This document shows positions 25,140 through 33,590 of a stretch of 64,000 bases of DNA, piece after piece. The position numbers were made by a program, and so were the translations under genes. Numbering within the stretch: the first letter of the stretch is position 1; each line of letters starts with the position of its first letter. Source of the stretch: UBA2428 sp002343545 (GTDB taxonomy: Bacteria; Bdellovibrionota; UBA2428); contig CALFZE010000057.1 in NCBI GenBank assembly GCA_937952285.1, positions 32,953 through 96,952 on the forward strand, read 5' to 3'. Below the pieces are notes generated by a model that ran no database searches, was not told the origin of the DNA, and was given only the letters and a program-made list of their open reading frames with translations.

Positions 25140-26279
25140 TTACTTCGCTTCGGAGCGGAGTGAGCGATCCAGGTTCACTTCGGGCTGACGGGCGATCTCG
25201 CGCTCGAAGTACTTGGCGTAGTCGTAGGCGACGCCGATGCTCCACTGCGCCGAGATCTTCTCCATGAGCGTGAGCGCGGCGAAGTTCGCCTCGTAATCCC
25301 GGAGGCCGCGTTTGAGGGCCTCGCGATTCTGCACCATGAAGGCTTCCACGACGGCCGCGCGTTCGACCGCGCTCTTTTCGCGGGTCAGGATGAGAAGGTC
25401 CGTGTAGTCGTAGAGACGGCCGATGAAGTCTTTGACGGACGCTTTGGCTTTGGCGGCCGCTCCCGAGTTTTGGCGGGGCGTCGCTCGGAGCGTGCCGGCG
25501 ACCTGGGAGTTCTCGAACGTGACGCCGATGCTGTTGTCGCCCAGGAAACTGATGCGGCTATCCTTCCAGCCGTACGGCCTCGGCGCGTAACCCAGAATCC
25601 GCTCCGCGGGCGTGTAGTTGATCTGAGCCCAGACGGGGTACGGAGTGTCGACGGGGGGGCGCGTCGAAAGAAAATCACGGTGGACGACGTCCCGGAACTT
25701 CGACGAGAGAAAGTCGTTGTCGGCGACTTCCGAGGCGACGACCATCTCGCAGCGGAAGAAATTCTGCCAAAGCTCGCGATCGTAGAACGAAGCGATACGG
25801 TCGGCCAGGCTTTGGGGATTCGCGTTAGCCGCGAGATCGACGCCGTCGCAGCTCTTCAGCTTAAGGCGCAGCTGATACTCGATGGAATCCGAGGGCGCAC
25901 GGAGCAAGTCGAAGGTGCGGAGGGCGGGGGCCGTGTAGCGGACCTGGGCGACGATTTCCTTGGCGTCGCGGGACAGCTTGGCGAAGCGGAGTTCGAGTTT
26001 GTTCTGCCGGAACCAGGCCTGGTCGAAGGAAGGATGGAAGGGCGTCGAAGACGACCCGACCAGGAGCTCGAAACGGGCGAAGCCGAAATTGAGCGTGCCG
26101 GAGAAGCAGTTGCCTTTGGCGCAGTTCGAGAATCCCGGCTCGATCCGGTAGGCGGCGTCGACGTAGCGCTCGTCGAGGGGGAGTTCATTGAGGGCGGGCT
26201 GCGCCCGCGCCGCCGGGTTCATCGCGAGCGCAAAAGCGAAGGGAGTGACGGCCAAGGCGGTCTTGAGGATGCGTTTCAT
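25140..26279 (-). CDS. Secreted protein, paralogue of the upstream gene
   Basis: A 379-residue exported protein with a signal peptide ending at about A-R-A|Q-P. It aligns along its length with the product of 26325-27428: both open with Y-V-D-x-A, share L-S-R-D-A-x-E-I-V-A and C-D-G in the middle, and end with L-M-E-K-I-S-A-Q-W and Y-A-K-Y-F-E-R-E. The family is unknown to me. Four Cys in the first 200 residues could form disulfides in the periplasm. It is last in a run headed by a TIGR02147 regulator, 45 bp after its paralogue. Confidence 0.7.
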   Translation of the reverse strand: MKRILKTALAVTPFAFALAMNPAARAQPALNELPLDERYVDAAYRIEPGFSNCAKGNCFSGTLNFGFARFELLVGSSSTPFHPSFDQAWFRQNKLELRFAKLSRDAKEIVAQVRYTAPALRTFDLLRAPSDSIEYQLRLKLKSCDGVDLAANANPQSLADRIASFYDRELWQNFFRCEMVVASEVADNDFLSSKFRDVVHRDFLSTRPPVDTPYPVWAQINYTPAERILGYAPRPYGWKDSRISFLGDNSIGVTFENSQVAGTLRATPRQNSGAAAKAKASVKDFIGRLYDYTDLLILTREKSAVERAAVVEAFMVQNREALKRGLRDYEANFAALTLMEKISAQWSIGVAYDYAKYFEREIARQPEVNLDRSLRSEAK

Positions 26280-26324
26280 GGGGGCTCCTTCTGGCGATAA
26301 GTTCAGGTTGAAGCGGGCGAAGGG

Positions 26325-27428
26325 TTAGGGCGCGACGCCCGAGCGGAGCTCGCGGTCGAGGTTGATTTCGGGCTGCCTCGCGACTTCGCGTTCGAAGTAC
26401 TTGGCGTAATCGTAGGCGAGGTTAATGTTCCACTGCGCCGAGATCTTTTCCATGAGGGACAGATTTCCGAAGTGCTTCGTGTAATCGCTCAGGCTTCGCT
26501 GGAGCTCGGGACGATGTTGCAACATGAAGGCCTGGACGACGGCCGCGCGTTCGACCGGGGATTTTTCGCGCGTGAGCAGGAGGAGGTCGGTGTAGTCGTA
26601 GAGACGCGCGATAAAGCTCTGCACGGCCTGCCGGGCCTTCGCGGCCGCGGCGGGATCGGACTTCCCGGCGCGGGTGAGGGTCGACGCGACTTTCTTCGTT
26701 TCGAACGCGATTCCGATCGAGTCGTCGGCCAAGACGCTGAGCTTGGCGCTGGTCCAAGAGCTGCGGTCGTTCTCGCTCGTCGTGTTCGGGTTGTGGAGAG
26801 GCTCGATTTCGAGCGTGGCGTAGGACGAGTGCGGGAACGCGTGGCTCGTCAGAAAGAGGTCGTTATTAGCGACCGCCGAAACGATCTTGAGTTCGCAACG
26901 GTAGAATTCCTGCCAAAGGTCTCTTTCGTAGAAGGCCGCGATACGTTGCGGGAGGCTTTTGGGGTCGGCGTCGGCGCTCAACGACTCTCCGTCGCAGCTT
27001 TCGACCTGGATGCGGAGCTGGAACTCGAGCGTGTCGGAGGGCCTCCGCAGAAATCCGTATTGAAGCAGCGCGGGGTCCGAAAAGCGCACGCGCGCGACGA
27101 TCTCGCGGGCATCGCGGGAGAGCCGAACGAAGCGCAGATCGAGTCGGGTCTGCTTGAACCAGGTTTCGGCGAAGCCCGTCGGCAAACCCTCGCTCGTCTT
27201 CAGCCACAGCCGCCGAAAACCGAAGTGAATATCGAAGCTCCCATCCCGCTCGCAAGCGTATTTGCCGTCGCAGTCCTCGATGGTCGAAGCGACTTTGAAG
27301 GCGGGATCGACGTAGCTCTCGTTCAGGTCCCTTTCGGTCAGCGCGGGTTGCGCGATCGCGAAGCTTTGGAGGCCCGTCCAAAGAAGCAGGGCGCCGAGTC
27401 GGAAGTGACTTGCTTGGTTCGTGCTCAT
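26325..27428 (-). CDS. Secreted protein, tandem paralogue
   Basis: A 367-residue exported protein (signal peptide ending near A-I-A|Q-P), the tandem duplicate of 25140-26279. The C-terminal third is the most conserved between the two, with near-identical M-E-K-I-S-A-Q-W and Q-P-E-I-N-L-D-R. The middle (about 215-245) diverges and holds an Asn/Thr/Ser-rich stretch. Conserved Cys pairs suggest a disulfide-bonded periplasmic or surface protein. It lies 19 bp after the Ser-rich gene in the same run. Function is unknown. Confidence 0.7.
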   Translation of the reverse strand: MSTNQASHFRLGALLLWTGLQSFAIAQPALTERDLNESYVDPAFKVASTIEDCDGKYACERDGSFDIHFGFRRLWLKTSEGLPTGFAETWFKQTRLDLRFVRLSRDAREIVARVRFSDPALLQYGFLRRPSDTLEFQLRIQVESCDGESLSADADPKSLPQRIAAFYERDLWQEFYRCELKIVSAVANNDLFLTSHAFPHSSYATLEIEPLHNPNTTSENDRSSWTSAKLSVLADDSIGIAFETKKVASTLTRAGKSDPAAAAKARQAVQSFIARLYDYTDLLLLTREKSPVERAAVVQAFMLQHRPELQRSLSDYTKHFGNLSLMEKISAQWNINLAYDYAKYFEREVARQPEINLDRELRSGVAP

Positions 27429-27447
27429 GTTCCTTCCTTCCTGAGTC

Positions 27448-28137
27448 CTAGAGAAACGGGTTCTGCGTGCGGACTTCGTAGCGCCAGGTCGGAGACGATC
27501 CCGCCTCGGCCGCGTTCTCGGCCGCGAAGCAACGCGAGCCGACGAAGCGCGAGTCCTGCGACTTGAGGTTGTTGATCATGAGCGCGTGGCAGGCCACGAG
27601 GGCGCGGATCTTCGTTTCGAAGCTCGCGCTCACGAGCCCGTCGAGCATGTTGTCGCTCGACAGCAGCGTGTGCCACGGCGAGGTCTTGGGGTTGTAGGCG
27701 CCCCACCCGAAGATGCGGACCCCCACGACGCTCTTCGTGACCGTTTCGTAGTACGAGTAGGGGATCTGAACGGACTTCACGACGGGGTCTTGGGAGTAGC
27801 TCGAGTTGGCGTGCGCCGAAGAAGAAGAGGAATCGGACGAAGAGGAGTCGAAGGCCGATTCCCCGAAGGCGTTCGCGTCGCGGCCCGATTCGCTCACGGA
27901 ACCGCTCGAGCGGCCCGCGCGCCAAATGGTCGGGTTTCGGCGGGTCGCTTCGCGACCTTGTTCGGAACGGTTGTCCCAGCTTCGCGCGAAGCCCCAGGCC
28001 TGGTCGTTCGAACCGAAGACGGAGCTGCCGCTCGAGCTCGAGCTCGAGCTCGAATTCGAGTTCTCCTCGGAGCTCGAGGAAGCGCGCGTCGAGTAGCCAA
28101 GGAAGCGGTAATCCGTGTAGGTCGAGTTGCGGAGCAC
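27448..28137 (-). CDS. Serine-rich protein lacking a proper start
   Basis: The frame encodes 229 residues from GTG 28137, with two Ser-rich low-complexity tracts (about 19-40 and 95-110) and a C-terminal part containing paired Cys. Coding signal clearly extends upstream: the 17 codons from 28188 to 28138 end in G or C in 16 cases, yet contain no start codon, and are preceded in the same frame by the TAG that ends the upstream gene. So this is either the second half of one protein split by TAG or a gene with an unrecognised start. No signal peptide is present in this part by itself. Confidence 0.5.
   Translation of the reverse strand: MLRNSTYTDYRFLGYSTRASSSSEENSNSSSSSSSSGSSVFGSNDQAWGFARSWDNRSEQGREATRRNPTIWRAGRSSGSVSESGRDANAFGESAFDSSSSDSSSSSAHANSSYSQDPVVKSVQIPYSYYETVTKSVVGVRIFGWGAYNPKTSPWHTLLSSDNMLDGLVSASFETKIRALVACHALMINNLKSQDSRFVGSRCFAAENAAEAGSSPTWRYEVRTQNPFL
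28031..28060. repeat. CTCGAG-type hexanucleotide tract in the Ser-rich gene
   Basis: Tandem CTCGAG units decaying into CGAATTCGAG encode part of the poly-Ser region on the minus strand. The tract is self-complementary and could slip during replication by six bases without shifting the frame. Confidence 0.6.
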
Positions 28138-28188
28138 TTGCTCGGACCAGTTCTTCTCGATGTAGACGCAGTAGACGAAGAAGTACCG

Positions 28189-28818
28189 CTAGGCGTGGAG
28201 TTGCCGGAACCGCTCGCAGGTCCGGCGGGCGTCGGCACCCGTCGCGAAGCCCAGCTTCGCGTTCGCGTCGGGGGCGATTTCCTCGAGCAGAACGGGGCGC
28301 AGCTCGGCCGCCCGTTCCGTGAACTCGCCGCGTTCGGCGATCAGGTTGCGAAACTTCGCCGAGGTCGCGTAGTGGTCGAGCTCGAGGCCCAGGACGCCGG
28401 CGTACTCGTGCAGCGCCATCGCGAGGAGCGAGGCTTTGTCCGCCGGGCGGCGGGCCGCGTTCTCGGTGTTCTCGGGCCAGAGCGCGAGGCTGATCTCGAT
28501 GCGCGGATTCGCCGCCCGCCCGGAGTTCGTGAACTCCTTCTCGATCTTCTCGCCGTTGCGTTCCACGAAAACGCGGTCGCGCGCGACGAGCGTGGTCTTC
28601 AGGACGACGCTCTCGAGGTGATCCCGGTTGATCTCGGGGAGCACGTCGTCGCCCCAGGTCCGGAGCAGCTCGACGACCTCGAGTCCGAGGGCCGTGAAGC
28701 GCTGTTCGACGGAGTGTCCGCCGTGCGCGCCGTAGCCGGCCGCGGCGGGCAGGGTGAAGGTCCCGGCGAGAAGGGTGGCGGCGAGGGTGAGCGGGCGGAG
28801 GCGTTGAAGGAGCGACAT
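28189..28818 (-). CDS. Secreted protein of unknown function with HEY...G motif
   Basis: A 209-residue exported protein with a signal peptide ending near A-A-A|G-Y. The segment M-A-L-H-E-Y-A-G-V-L-G-L-E-L-D-H-Y recalls a zinc-peptidase helix but lacks the full H-E-x-x-H motif, so peptidase activity is not supported. It starts 5 bp after the TIGR02147 regulator stop, suggesting one transcript. The reading frame continues with coding-like sequence after its TAG into the Ser-rich ORF (see that entry). TAG is an ordinary stop elsewhere in this window, so recoding of the whole genome is excluded. Confidence 0.65.
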   Translation of the reverse strand: MSLLQRLRPLTLAATLLAGTFTLPAAAGYGAHGGHSVEQRFTALGLEVVELLRTWGDDVLPEINRDHLESVVLKTTLVARDRVFVERNGEKIEKEFTNSGRAANPRIEISLALWPENTENAARRPADKASLLAMALHEYAGVLGLELDHYATSAKFRNLIAERGEFTERAAELRPVLLEEIAPDANAKLGFATGADARRTCERFRQLHA

Positions 28819-28822
28819 GGAC

Positions 28823-29629
28823 TTATCCTTTCTTCTGAAGGGGAAAGAGGGCGATGCCGAGTTGGTAGACGCTGGTGGATTGGCCGTTTTCGAGGAACTG
28901 CGAGAGCTTCTGCGTGAAGTCCTCGATGAGGCGTTTGGCTTCGGGCAGGCGCGCGGGATCGATGGCCATCGTCATCGAGGTCATGCTGCGCGCTTCGATC
29001 GGGTCGTTCTCGAGCGAATGCAGGGCCTTCTCGAGGCTTTGGCGTTGGTGTTTGCGGAGCGCGGCGTTCGTCGTCGTCTTGTCGGCCGTCGTGAAGCCGC
29101 CTTGGCTCGGCTCGAGCACGCCGCGTGGGTTGACGCGCAGGAGTTCGAGCTTGAGCAGGCGCTCGACGGCGAGCTTGGCCTCGGTCTCCGAGATGTCGAG
29201 GGCGGCCGCGATGGCCTTCGTATCGGCGCGACGCTCGCGGAAGCCTTCGGTCTGCGTGAGCGCGAGGATCGCGTAGTGGTGCAGGTCCGCGACGACGCGG
29301 AAGAGCTCGAGACCGAGCTCCGGGGTCGGCCGCGTGCGTGCCTCGAGGGAGCTGACTTGCGAGGAGTATTGCGCGTAGCCGCGCGCCTTCTGCGCTTCGA
29401 GCAGCGAATCCAGGAAAAGCTGGCGTTCGGCCGGCTCGAGCTCGAGTCCGTTCATGAGCCGCTCGGCCGAGCGAGCCGAGGGCACCCGCTTACCGGCCAG
29501 GATCTGCGAAATGACGGTGGCTTCGAATCCCAGGGCGCGGGCCAGGGCGCGCAGCGAGTAACGCGCGTTCTTGGCGCAGCGTCTCGCGAGTTCCTCGCGG
29601 ATCCTTTCCTGGAAGTAGAAGGCCGTCAT
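28823..29629 (-). CDS. TIGR02147 family regulator
   Basis: A 268-residue protein of the TIGR02147 family, found mainly in Bdellovibrionota and Fibrobacteres. It opens F-Y-F-Q-E-R-I-R-E-E-L, then carries an HTH-like region (L-R-A-L-A-R-A-L-G-F-x-x-x-V-I-S-Q-I-L-x-G) at about residues 22-45. The C-terminal ~170 residues contain the family's second helical domain. I start it at ATG 29629, leaving a promoter-like element upstream free; 29656 and 29704 are alternatives. It leads a run of secreted-protein genes, whose expression it may control. Confidence 0.8.
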   Translation of the reverse strand: MTAFYFQERIREELARRCAKNARYSLRALARALGFEATVISQILAGKRVPSARSAERLMNGLELEPAERQLFLDSLLEAQKARGYAQYSSQVSSLEARTRPTPELGLELFRVVADLHHYAILALTQTEGFRERRADTKAIAAALDISETEAKLAVERLLKLELLRVNPRGVLEPSQGGFTTADKTTTNAALRKHQRQSLEKALHSLENDPIEARSMTSMTMAIDPARLPEAKRLIEDFTQKLSQFLENGQSTSVYQLGIALFPLQKKG

Positions 29630-29664
29630 CACGAAGGGCAATATGCCTAGGCGCATGATGCGTC

Positions 29665-29693
29665 GCAATAAGCTTTGACACAAAGTGTGTCGA
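29665..29693 (-). promoter_or_regulatory. Candidate promoter with embedded palindromic operator
   Basis: On the minus strand, TCGACA (29693-29688), 17 bp and TATTGC (29670-29665) resemble a sigma-70 promoter. A 15-bp inverted repeat, GACACA-AAG-TGTGTC (29677-29691 on the plus strand), overlaps the -35 and spacer. It would suit binding of a dimeric regulator such as the TIGR02147 product just downstream. By eye only. Confidence 0.35.
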
Positions 29694-29740
29694 CCTTGCG
29701 TCACGACCCAGTTTAGGCCTTGGGGTGAGCCTATCCCGCG

Positions 29741-29756
29741 AAAATCAATTGATTTT
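29741..29756 (-). other. Perfect 16-bp AT-rich palindrome
   Basis: AAAATCAATTGATTTT reaches the stop codon of the outer-membrane protein gene and lies in the 127-bp gap before the regulator gene. It may be a regulator site or part of a weak terminator for the upstream gene. Confidence 0.4.
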
Positions 29757-30829
29757 TAGAGGAAGCCGACCGTCATGCCGAGCGCGAAGGACTTGCCGTA
29801 GAGCCCCGGCAGTTCGGGGCGGCCGAAGGCATCTTCGCGGCCGGCGGGTCGACTCAGCGGAATCGCCACGGAGGCGCGCAGGTTCAAGAGGGTGTTGAGT
29901 CCGTACTCGAGGTACGGCTCCAGCGCGAAGAGCCCCGCGCCGCCGCGCTCCTCGCCGCCCACTTTGTAGCTGGAGATGCGGCGGTAGAAGGCGTCCGTGC
30001 CCGCGCGGAAGTCCGCGGCGGGCGAGAATTCCATGCGGCCGCCGAGCCGCGCGCGGATTCCCCAGGCCGAGCCGCGATCTTTCGAGATGCGATCCGAAAG
30101 GGTGGATTGCCCGAGCGGCGTGCCGGCTTCGAGACCGAAGCGCGCTTGGATCGCGAAGCCGCGATCCGCGTTGATGCGGCCGTCGTAGTAGGTAAGGCTC
30201 GCGAGGAAATCCGAGTGGGCTTCGTGCAGCTGCAGCGTATCGCTGCGCCGGTCCGAGTAGAGAGCCTCGAGCGTCAGATGCTCGGCCATGCGGATCTCGA
30301 GGCCGGCGTCGAAGCCGCCGACCTCGGTGCCCTGCGACTGAACGCTGGCACCGTCGGTCTTGGCCGAGCGGATCGGGAGCCGAAACACGCTCGACACTTT
30401 CATGCCGGGCTCCTCGAAGAAGCGCATGCGCAGGTCGAATTCGTGCGAGCGCACGCGCAGGTCGCCGCTCGCGGCGTTGCGTCCCGCGCTCTCGCCGCCC
30501 GGCGTGACGACCGCGAGTTGGGAGCGCGGGTCGGGCACGGGATTGCCGAAGCGGTTCGTGAGCTCGAGGCGCATCTTGGGATCTTCGCCGTCGCCCGCGA
30601 GGCTGCCGAAGTTGAAGGCGCTCAGCGATTCGGCCGAGCTTTTTCCGGCGACTTTCGGCCGGGTCGGCGTCGGGTCGCTTTCGCGTTTGAGATTACCGGC
30701 GACTTCGTCTTCGATCGCGATGTCGGGGAGCGGGGTCTTGCCGCTGACCTGCCCGTGGGCTCGCGGGGCCGCAAGGCCGAGGCCCCATCCAAGGCTGCCA
30801 AACACGAGCAAACTCAAAGACTTTTTCAC
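29756..30829 (-). CDS. Predicted outer-membrane beta-barrel protein
   Basis: A 357-residue exported protein: signal peptide (about 1-26, A-H-G|Q-V), a Pro/Ser-rich, probably disordered region (about 30-75), then alternating amphipathic strands to the end. The last strand (F-A-L-G-M-T-V-G-F-L) ends in a hydrophobic residue after an aromatic, consistent with a barrel insertion signal. I cannot place it in a named family. It is separate from the regulator run (127-bp gap) and diverges from the cysteine desulfurase gene. Likely a small-solute porin-like or structural protein. Confidence 0.65.
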   Translation of the reverse strand: MKKSLSLLVFGSLGWGLGLAAPRAHGQVSGKTPLPDIAIEDEVAGNLKRESDPTPTRPKVAGKSSAESLSAFNFGSLAGDGEDPKMRLELTNRFGNPVPDPRSQLAVVTPGGESAGRNAASGDLRVRSHEFDLRMRFFEEPGMKVSSVFRLPIRSAKTDGASVQSQGTEVGGFDAGLEIRMAEHLTLEALYSDRRSDTLQLHEAHSDFLASLTYYDGRINADRGFAIQARFGLEAGTPLGQSTLSDRISKDRGSAWGIRARLGGRMEFSPAADFRAGTDAFYRRISSYKVGGEERGGAGLFALEPYLEYGLNTLLNLRASVAIPLSRPAGREDAFGRPELPGLYGKSFALGMTVGFL

Positions 30830-30916
30830 GCTTGGACCAGTCTAGCCGGGTCGTCCGATCCCGGACGACGAATGATTTTGACTCCCCCCTTGGCGGACTC
30901 TATGTCTAGGGCTCTA

Positions 30917-32230
30917 ATGCGTCGCGCCATCTATTTGGATTGTAATGCAAGTCACCCCCTCCTCGAGGGCGTGCGCAAGGGTTTGGCCGACGCCATTTTG
31001 CAATCCTCTCCCCTGCTCGGAAACCCTTCGAGCATTCACGCCGACGGCCAGCAGGCCAAGCGGGTCTTCGCCGAGCTTCGCACTTCGCTCGGACGCTTCG
31101 TGGGGCGCGCCGAGAACGACGAATTCGTCCTCACGTCGGGCGCGACCGAGGCGCTCAATCTCGCCGTGCGCGGATTCGTGCGCTCGCGCCGCGCCGCCGG
31201 TCGCTCGGCTCGTCTCATCGCTTCCACCGTCGAGCATTCCGCCGTGCTCGATACCGTGCGCGCTATGCAGGGGGAGGGCGCGAAGCTCGACCTCATCGCG
31301 GTCGACGCCCGCGGGGCCCTCGACGAGGCGGCCTTCTTTGCCGCGCTCGAAGCGGCGCGCGCGGAGGACGACGATGCGCTCGCGGTCTTGCAAGTCGCGA
31401 ACAACGAGACGGGCGTGGCCTTCGATCTCGAGCCGCTCCTCGCACGCGTCTACCGGGACTTCGGTCCGGGCCGCGTCGTTCCCGTCGCGAACAAATCCCG
31501 CAAGTCGCGCTTCCAGGAGACCTGGCCGCAGTCCGTGTGGGTCTGCCTCGATGCGGCCCAGGCCTTGGGCAAACTCGATGATTCCAAGCTGCGCCGCCTG
31601 ACGGGCTCGGCCGATTACGTCGCGCTCTGCGCTCACAAAATGGGTGGCCCGACGGGCATCGGCGCGCTTTGGGCGCGCGCGAGCTCGCCGCTCGAGCCGC
31701 TCCTCACGGGCGGCACGCAGGAGCGCCGACGTCGCGCGGGTACGCCCAATACGCTTGGCGCTTTCGGGTGGCTCCTCGCGCTTCGCGAATGGGCTTCGAT
31801 GGGCGACGGTTTTCGTCGCAAACTCCGCGCGCAACAGCGCAAGCTCTTCGACGCGCTCGGGAAGGTTCCCGGCGTGGTCTTCCACGGCGTCGGTCCCGAT
31901 GGCGCGCCGCCCGAACTGCCGAACACGCTCAACCTCCACGTCGAAGGCTGTCCCGAGGAAAGCCTCGTGCTCGCCCTCGATCTGGGCGGCTTCCTCGTGT
32001 CGAGCGGTTCGGCCTGCAATTCGGGCTCGCTGAAGCCTTCGCACGTGCTGACCGCGATGGGCTACCCGCGCGAGATCGCGCTGTCCTCGCTGCGCGTTTG
32101 CGTGGGCGTCGAAACGAGCGACGAAGAGGTCGAGGCCTTTCTCGAAGCCTTCGCCGCGAAGGTCGAGCAGATCCGCGCCGCGCGGGCCCGTGCCGCCGAA
32201 TTCCTCCCCGTGGTAGAAGGAAGCCCCTGA
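30917..32230 (+). CDS. Cysteine desulfurase (NifS/IscS family)
   Basis: A 437-residue PLP enzyme that releases sulfur from cysteine as an enzyme-bound persulfide. It opens I-Y-L-D-C-N-A-S-H-P, then T-S-G-A-T-E-A-L-N, E-H-S-A-V-L and N-N-E-T-G. K241 in C-A-H-K-M-G-G-P is the PLP lysine and C367 in S-G-S-A-C-N-S-G is the persulfide cysteine. ATG 30917 has AGGG at good spacing; ATG 30902 is an alternative. It overlaps mnmA by one base (TGATG), so it most likely supplies sulfur for tRNA thiolation rather than general Fe-S assembly. Confidence 0.92.
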   Translation: MRRAIYLDCNASHPLLEGVRKGLADAILQSSPLLGNPSSIHADGQQAKRVFAELRTSLGRFVGRAENDEFVLTSGATEALNLAVRGFVRSRRAAGRSARLIASTVEHSAVLDTVRAMQGEGAKLDLIAVDARGALDEAAFFAALEAARAEDDDALAVLQVANNETGVAFDLEPLLARVYRDFGPGRVVPVANKSRKSRFQETWPQSVWVCLDAAQALGKLDDSKLRRLTGSADYVALCAHKMGGPTGIGALWARASSPLEPLLTGGTQERRRRAGTPNTLGAFGWLLALREWASMGDGFRRKLRAQQRKLFDALGKVPGVVFHGVGPDGAPPELPNTLNLHVEGCPEESLVLALDLGGFLVSSGSACNSGSLKPSHVLTAMGYPREIALSSLRVCVGVETSDEEVEAFLEAFAAKVEQIRAARARAAEFLPVVEGSP

Positions 32231-33483
32231 TGGACCCGACCAAGAAAAATCCCTACGCGAGCGCCGCGGCCGCATCGACGAATCCCAAGCAGGCGCTACC
32301 CGGCGCGGGCAAGAAGGTCGTCGTCGCGATGTCGGGCGGCGTCGATTCGGCCGTCTCGGCCGCGATCCTCAAGCGCCAGGGCTACGACGTCATCGGCATC
32401 GCGCTCCAGACGACGGACTACTCCAAGTACCTGAACAACGACTCGGGCGGCACCTGCTGCTCGGTCAAGGACATGGAAGACGCCCGTCGCGTCTCCGAGA
32501 AAGTCGGCATTCCCTTCTACGTCCTGGATACCGAGCGGACCTTCGACTCCGCCGTGGTCGATTACTTCGTGAACGATTACCTGCAGGGCCGCACGCCGAA
32601 TCCCTGCGTGATGTGCAACACGAAGGTCAAGTTCAACCACCTCTACCGCAAGGCGATGGACCTAGGCGCGGACTACATCGCGACGGGCCACTACGCGAAG
32701 GTCTCGAAGGAGCCGGATCTCGGCTATTGCCTCTGGCGCTCGACCGACTCGAACAAGGACCAGACCTACTTCCTCTTCAATCTCACGCAGCGCCAGCTCG
32801 AACGCACGCTGTTTCCGGTGGGGCACCTCACGAAGCCCGAAGTCCGTAAGCTCGCCGAGGAGTTCGGGCTGTCCGTGGCCGAGAAGCCCGACAGCCAGGA
32901 GATCTGCTTCGTTCCGGGCAACGACTACGCCAAGTTCATCGAGACCCGCACGGCGCCGTCGCAGCGACGCCCGGGCCACATCGTGACCGCGCACAAGGAC
33001 GTGCTCGGCACGCACGAAGGAATCTTCCGCTACACGATCGGCCAGCGCAAAGGCCTCGGGGCGGCGCTCGACCGCGCCAAGCAACTCGGCTTGCCCGACG
33101 CCGAATCGCTCGCCGTCGTCAAAATCGACCCGATCAAGGCCCTCGTCGTGCTCGGCCCCGAGCGCGACCTCGACCAATGGGGCCTGCTCGTGACGAACGT
33201 GAACTTCATCGTGGCGCCCGACTTGCGCATGCCCCGTCGCATTCAGGTCAAGGTGCGCTACCGTTCCCAGCTCGTCGAGGCCGAGGCCAAGATGCTCGGC
33301 GACGGTCGCGTGGAAGTGCGCTTCGTGCAGCCGCAACGGGCCATCACGCCCGGCCAAGCCTGCGTCTTCTACGACGGCAACCTCTGCCTGGGCGGCGGTT
33401 GGATCCACGAGACCCTGCATGTCGACGCGTCCGATCGTCCGAGCGCCGAGGACAACATCCCCGCCGCGGCTTTCCGGACTTAG
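32230..33483 (+). CDS. mnmA: tRNA-specific 2-thiouridylase MnmA
   Basis: A 417-residue enzyme thiolating U34 of tRNA-Lys, -Glu and -Gln. The PP-loop S-G-G-V-D-S is at residues 35-40. C126 and C129 lie in P-N-P-C-V-M-C-N, the first being the usual nucleophile, and C226 in E-I-C-F-V-P-G is the persulfide cysteine. D-Q-T-Y-F-L and G-Q-R-K-G-L-G are further constants. The N-terminal ~28 residues are an extra low-complexity extension. Coupled to the cysteine desulfurase upstream. A palindromic element begins inside its stop codon. Confidence 0.96.
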   Translation: MDPTKKNPYASAAAASTNPKQALPGAGKKVVVAMSGGVDSAVSAAILKRQGYDVIGIALQTTDYSKYLNNDSGGTCCSVKDMEDARRVSEKVGIPFYVLDTERTFDSAVVDYFVNDYLQGRTPNPCVMCNTKVKFNHLYRKAMDLGADYIATGHYAKVSKEPDLGYCLWRSTDSNKDQTYFLFNLTQRQLERTLFPVGHLTKPEVRKLAEEFGLSVAEKPDSQEICFVPGNDYAKFIETRTAPSQRRPGHIVTAHKDVLGTHEGIFRYTIGQRKGLGAALDRAKQLGLPDAESLAVVKIDPIKALVVLGPERDLDQWGLLVTNVNFIVAPDLRMPRRIQVKVRYRSQLVEAEAKMLGDGRVEVRFVQPQRAITPGQACVFYDGNLCLGGGWIHETLHVDASDRPSAEDNIPAAAFRT

Positions 33484-33583
33484 AGCCCATCCAAAAACCA
33501 CGTAAGCGGCGTTCTCGGTCGCTCGAGTAGAGTCTACACTTCGCTCCCTGCGGCCTTGCCTACGTGGTTTTTGGATGGGCTCT
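33482..33583. repeat. Palindromic element, family B copy 1
   Basis: Perfect 23-bp inverted arms (33482-33504 and 33561-33583), beginning AGAGCCCATCCAAAAACCAC, flank a ~56-nt centre. The centre carries GCGGCGTTCTCGGTCGCTC and CGCTCCCTGCGGCCTTGC, both shared with the element at 44306. The first arm overlaps the mnmA TAG. No ORF inside. Confidence 0.85.
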
Positions 33584-33590
33584 TAGCGCG

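Noticed and set aside
28189..28191. TAG reassigned as a sense codon
   Set aside because: TAG ends several unambiguous genes in this window (for example lolD, the Gfo/Idh gene, mnmA, the LysR gene), so a recoded genome is excluded; only local readthrough or mutation remains.
28400..28420. Zinc metalloprotease motif in the secreted protein at 28189
   Set aside because: The segment reads H-E-Y-A-G rather than H-E-x-x-H and lacks a clear third ligand.
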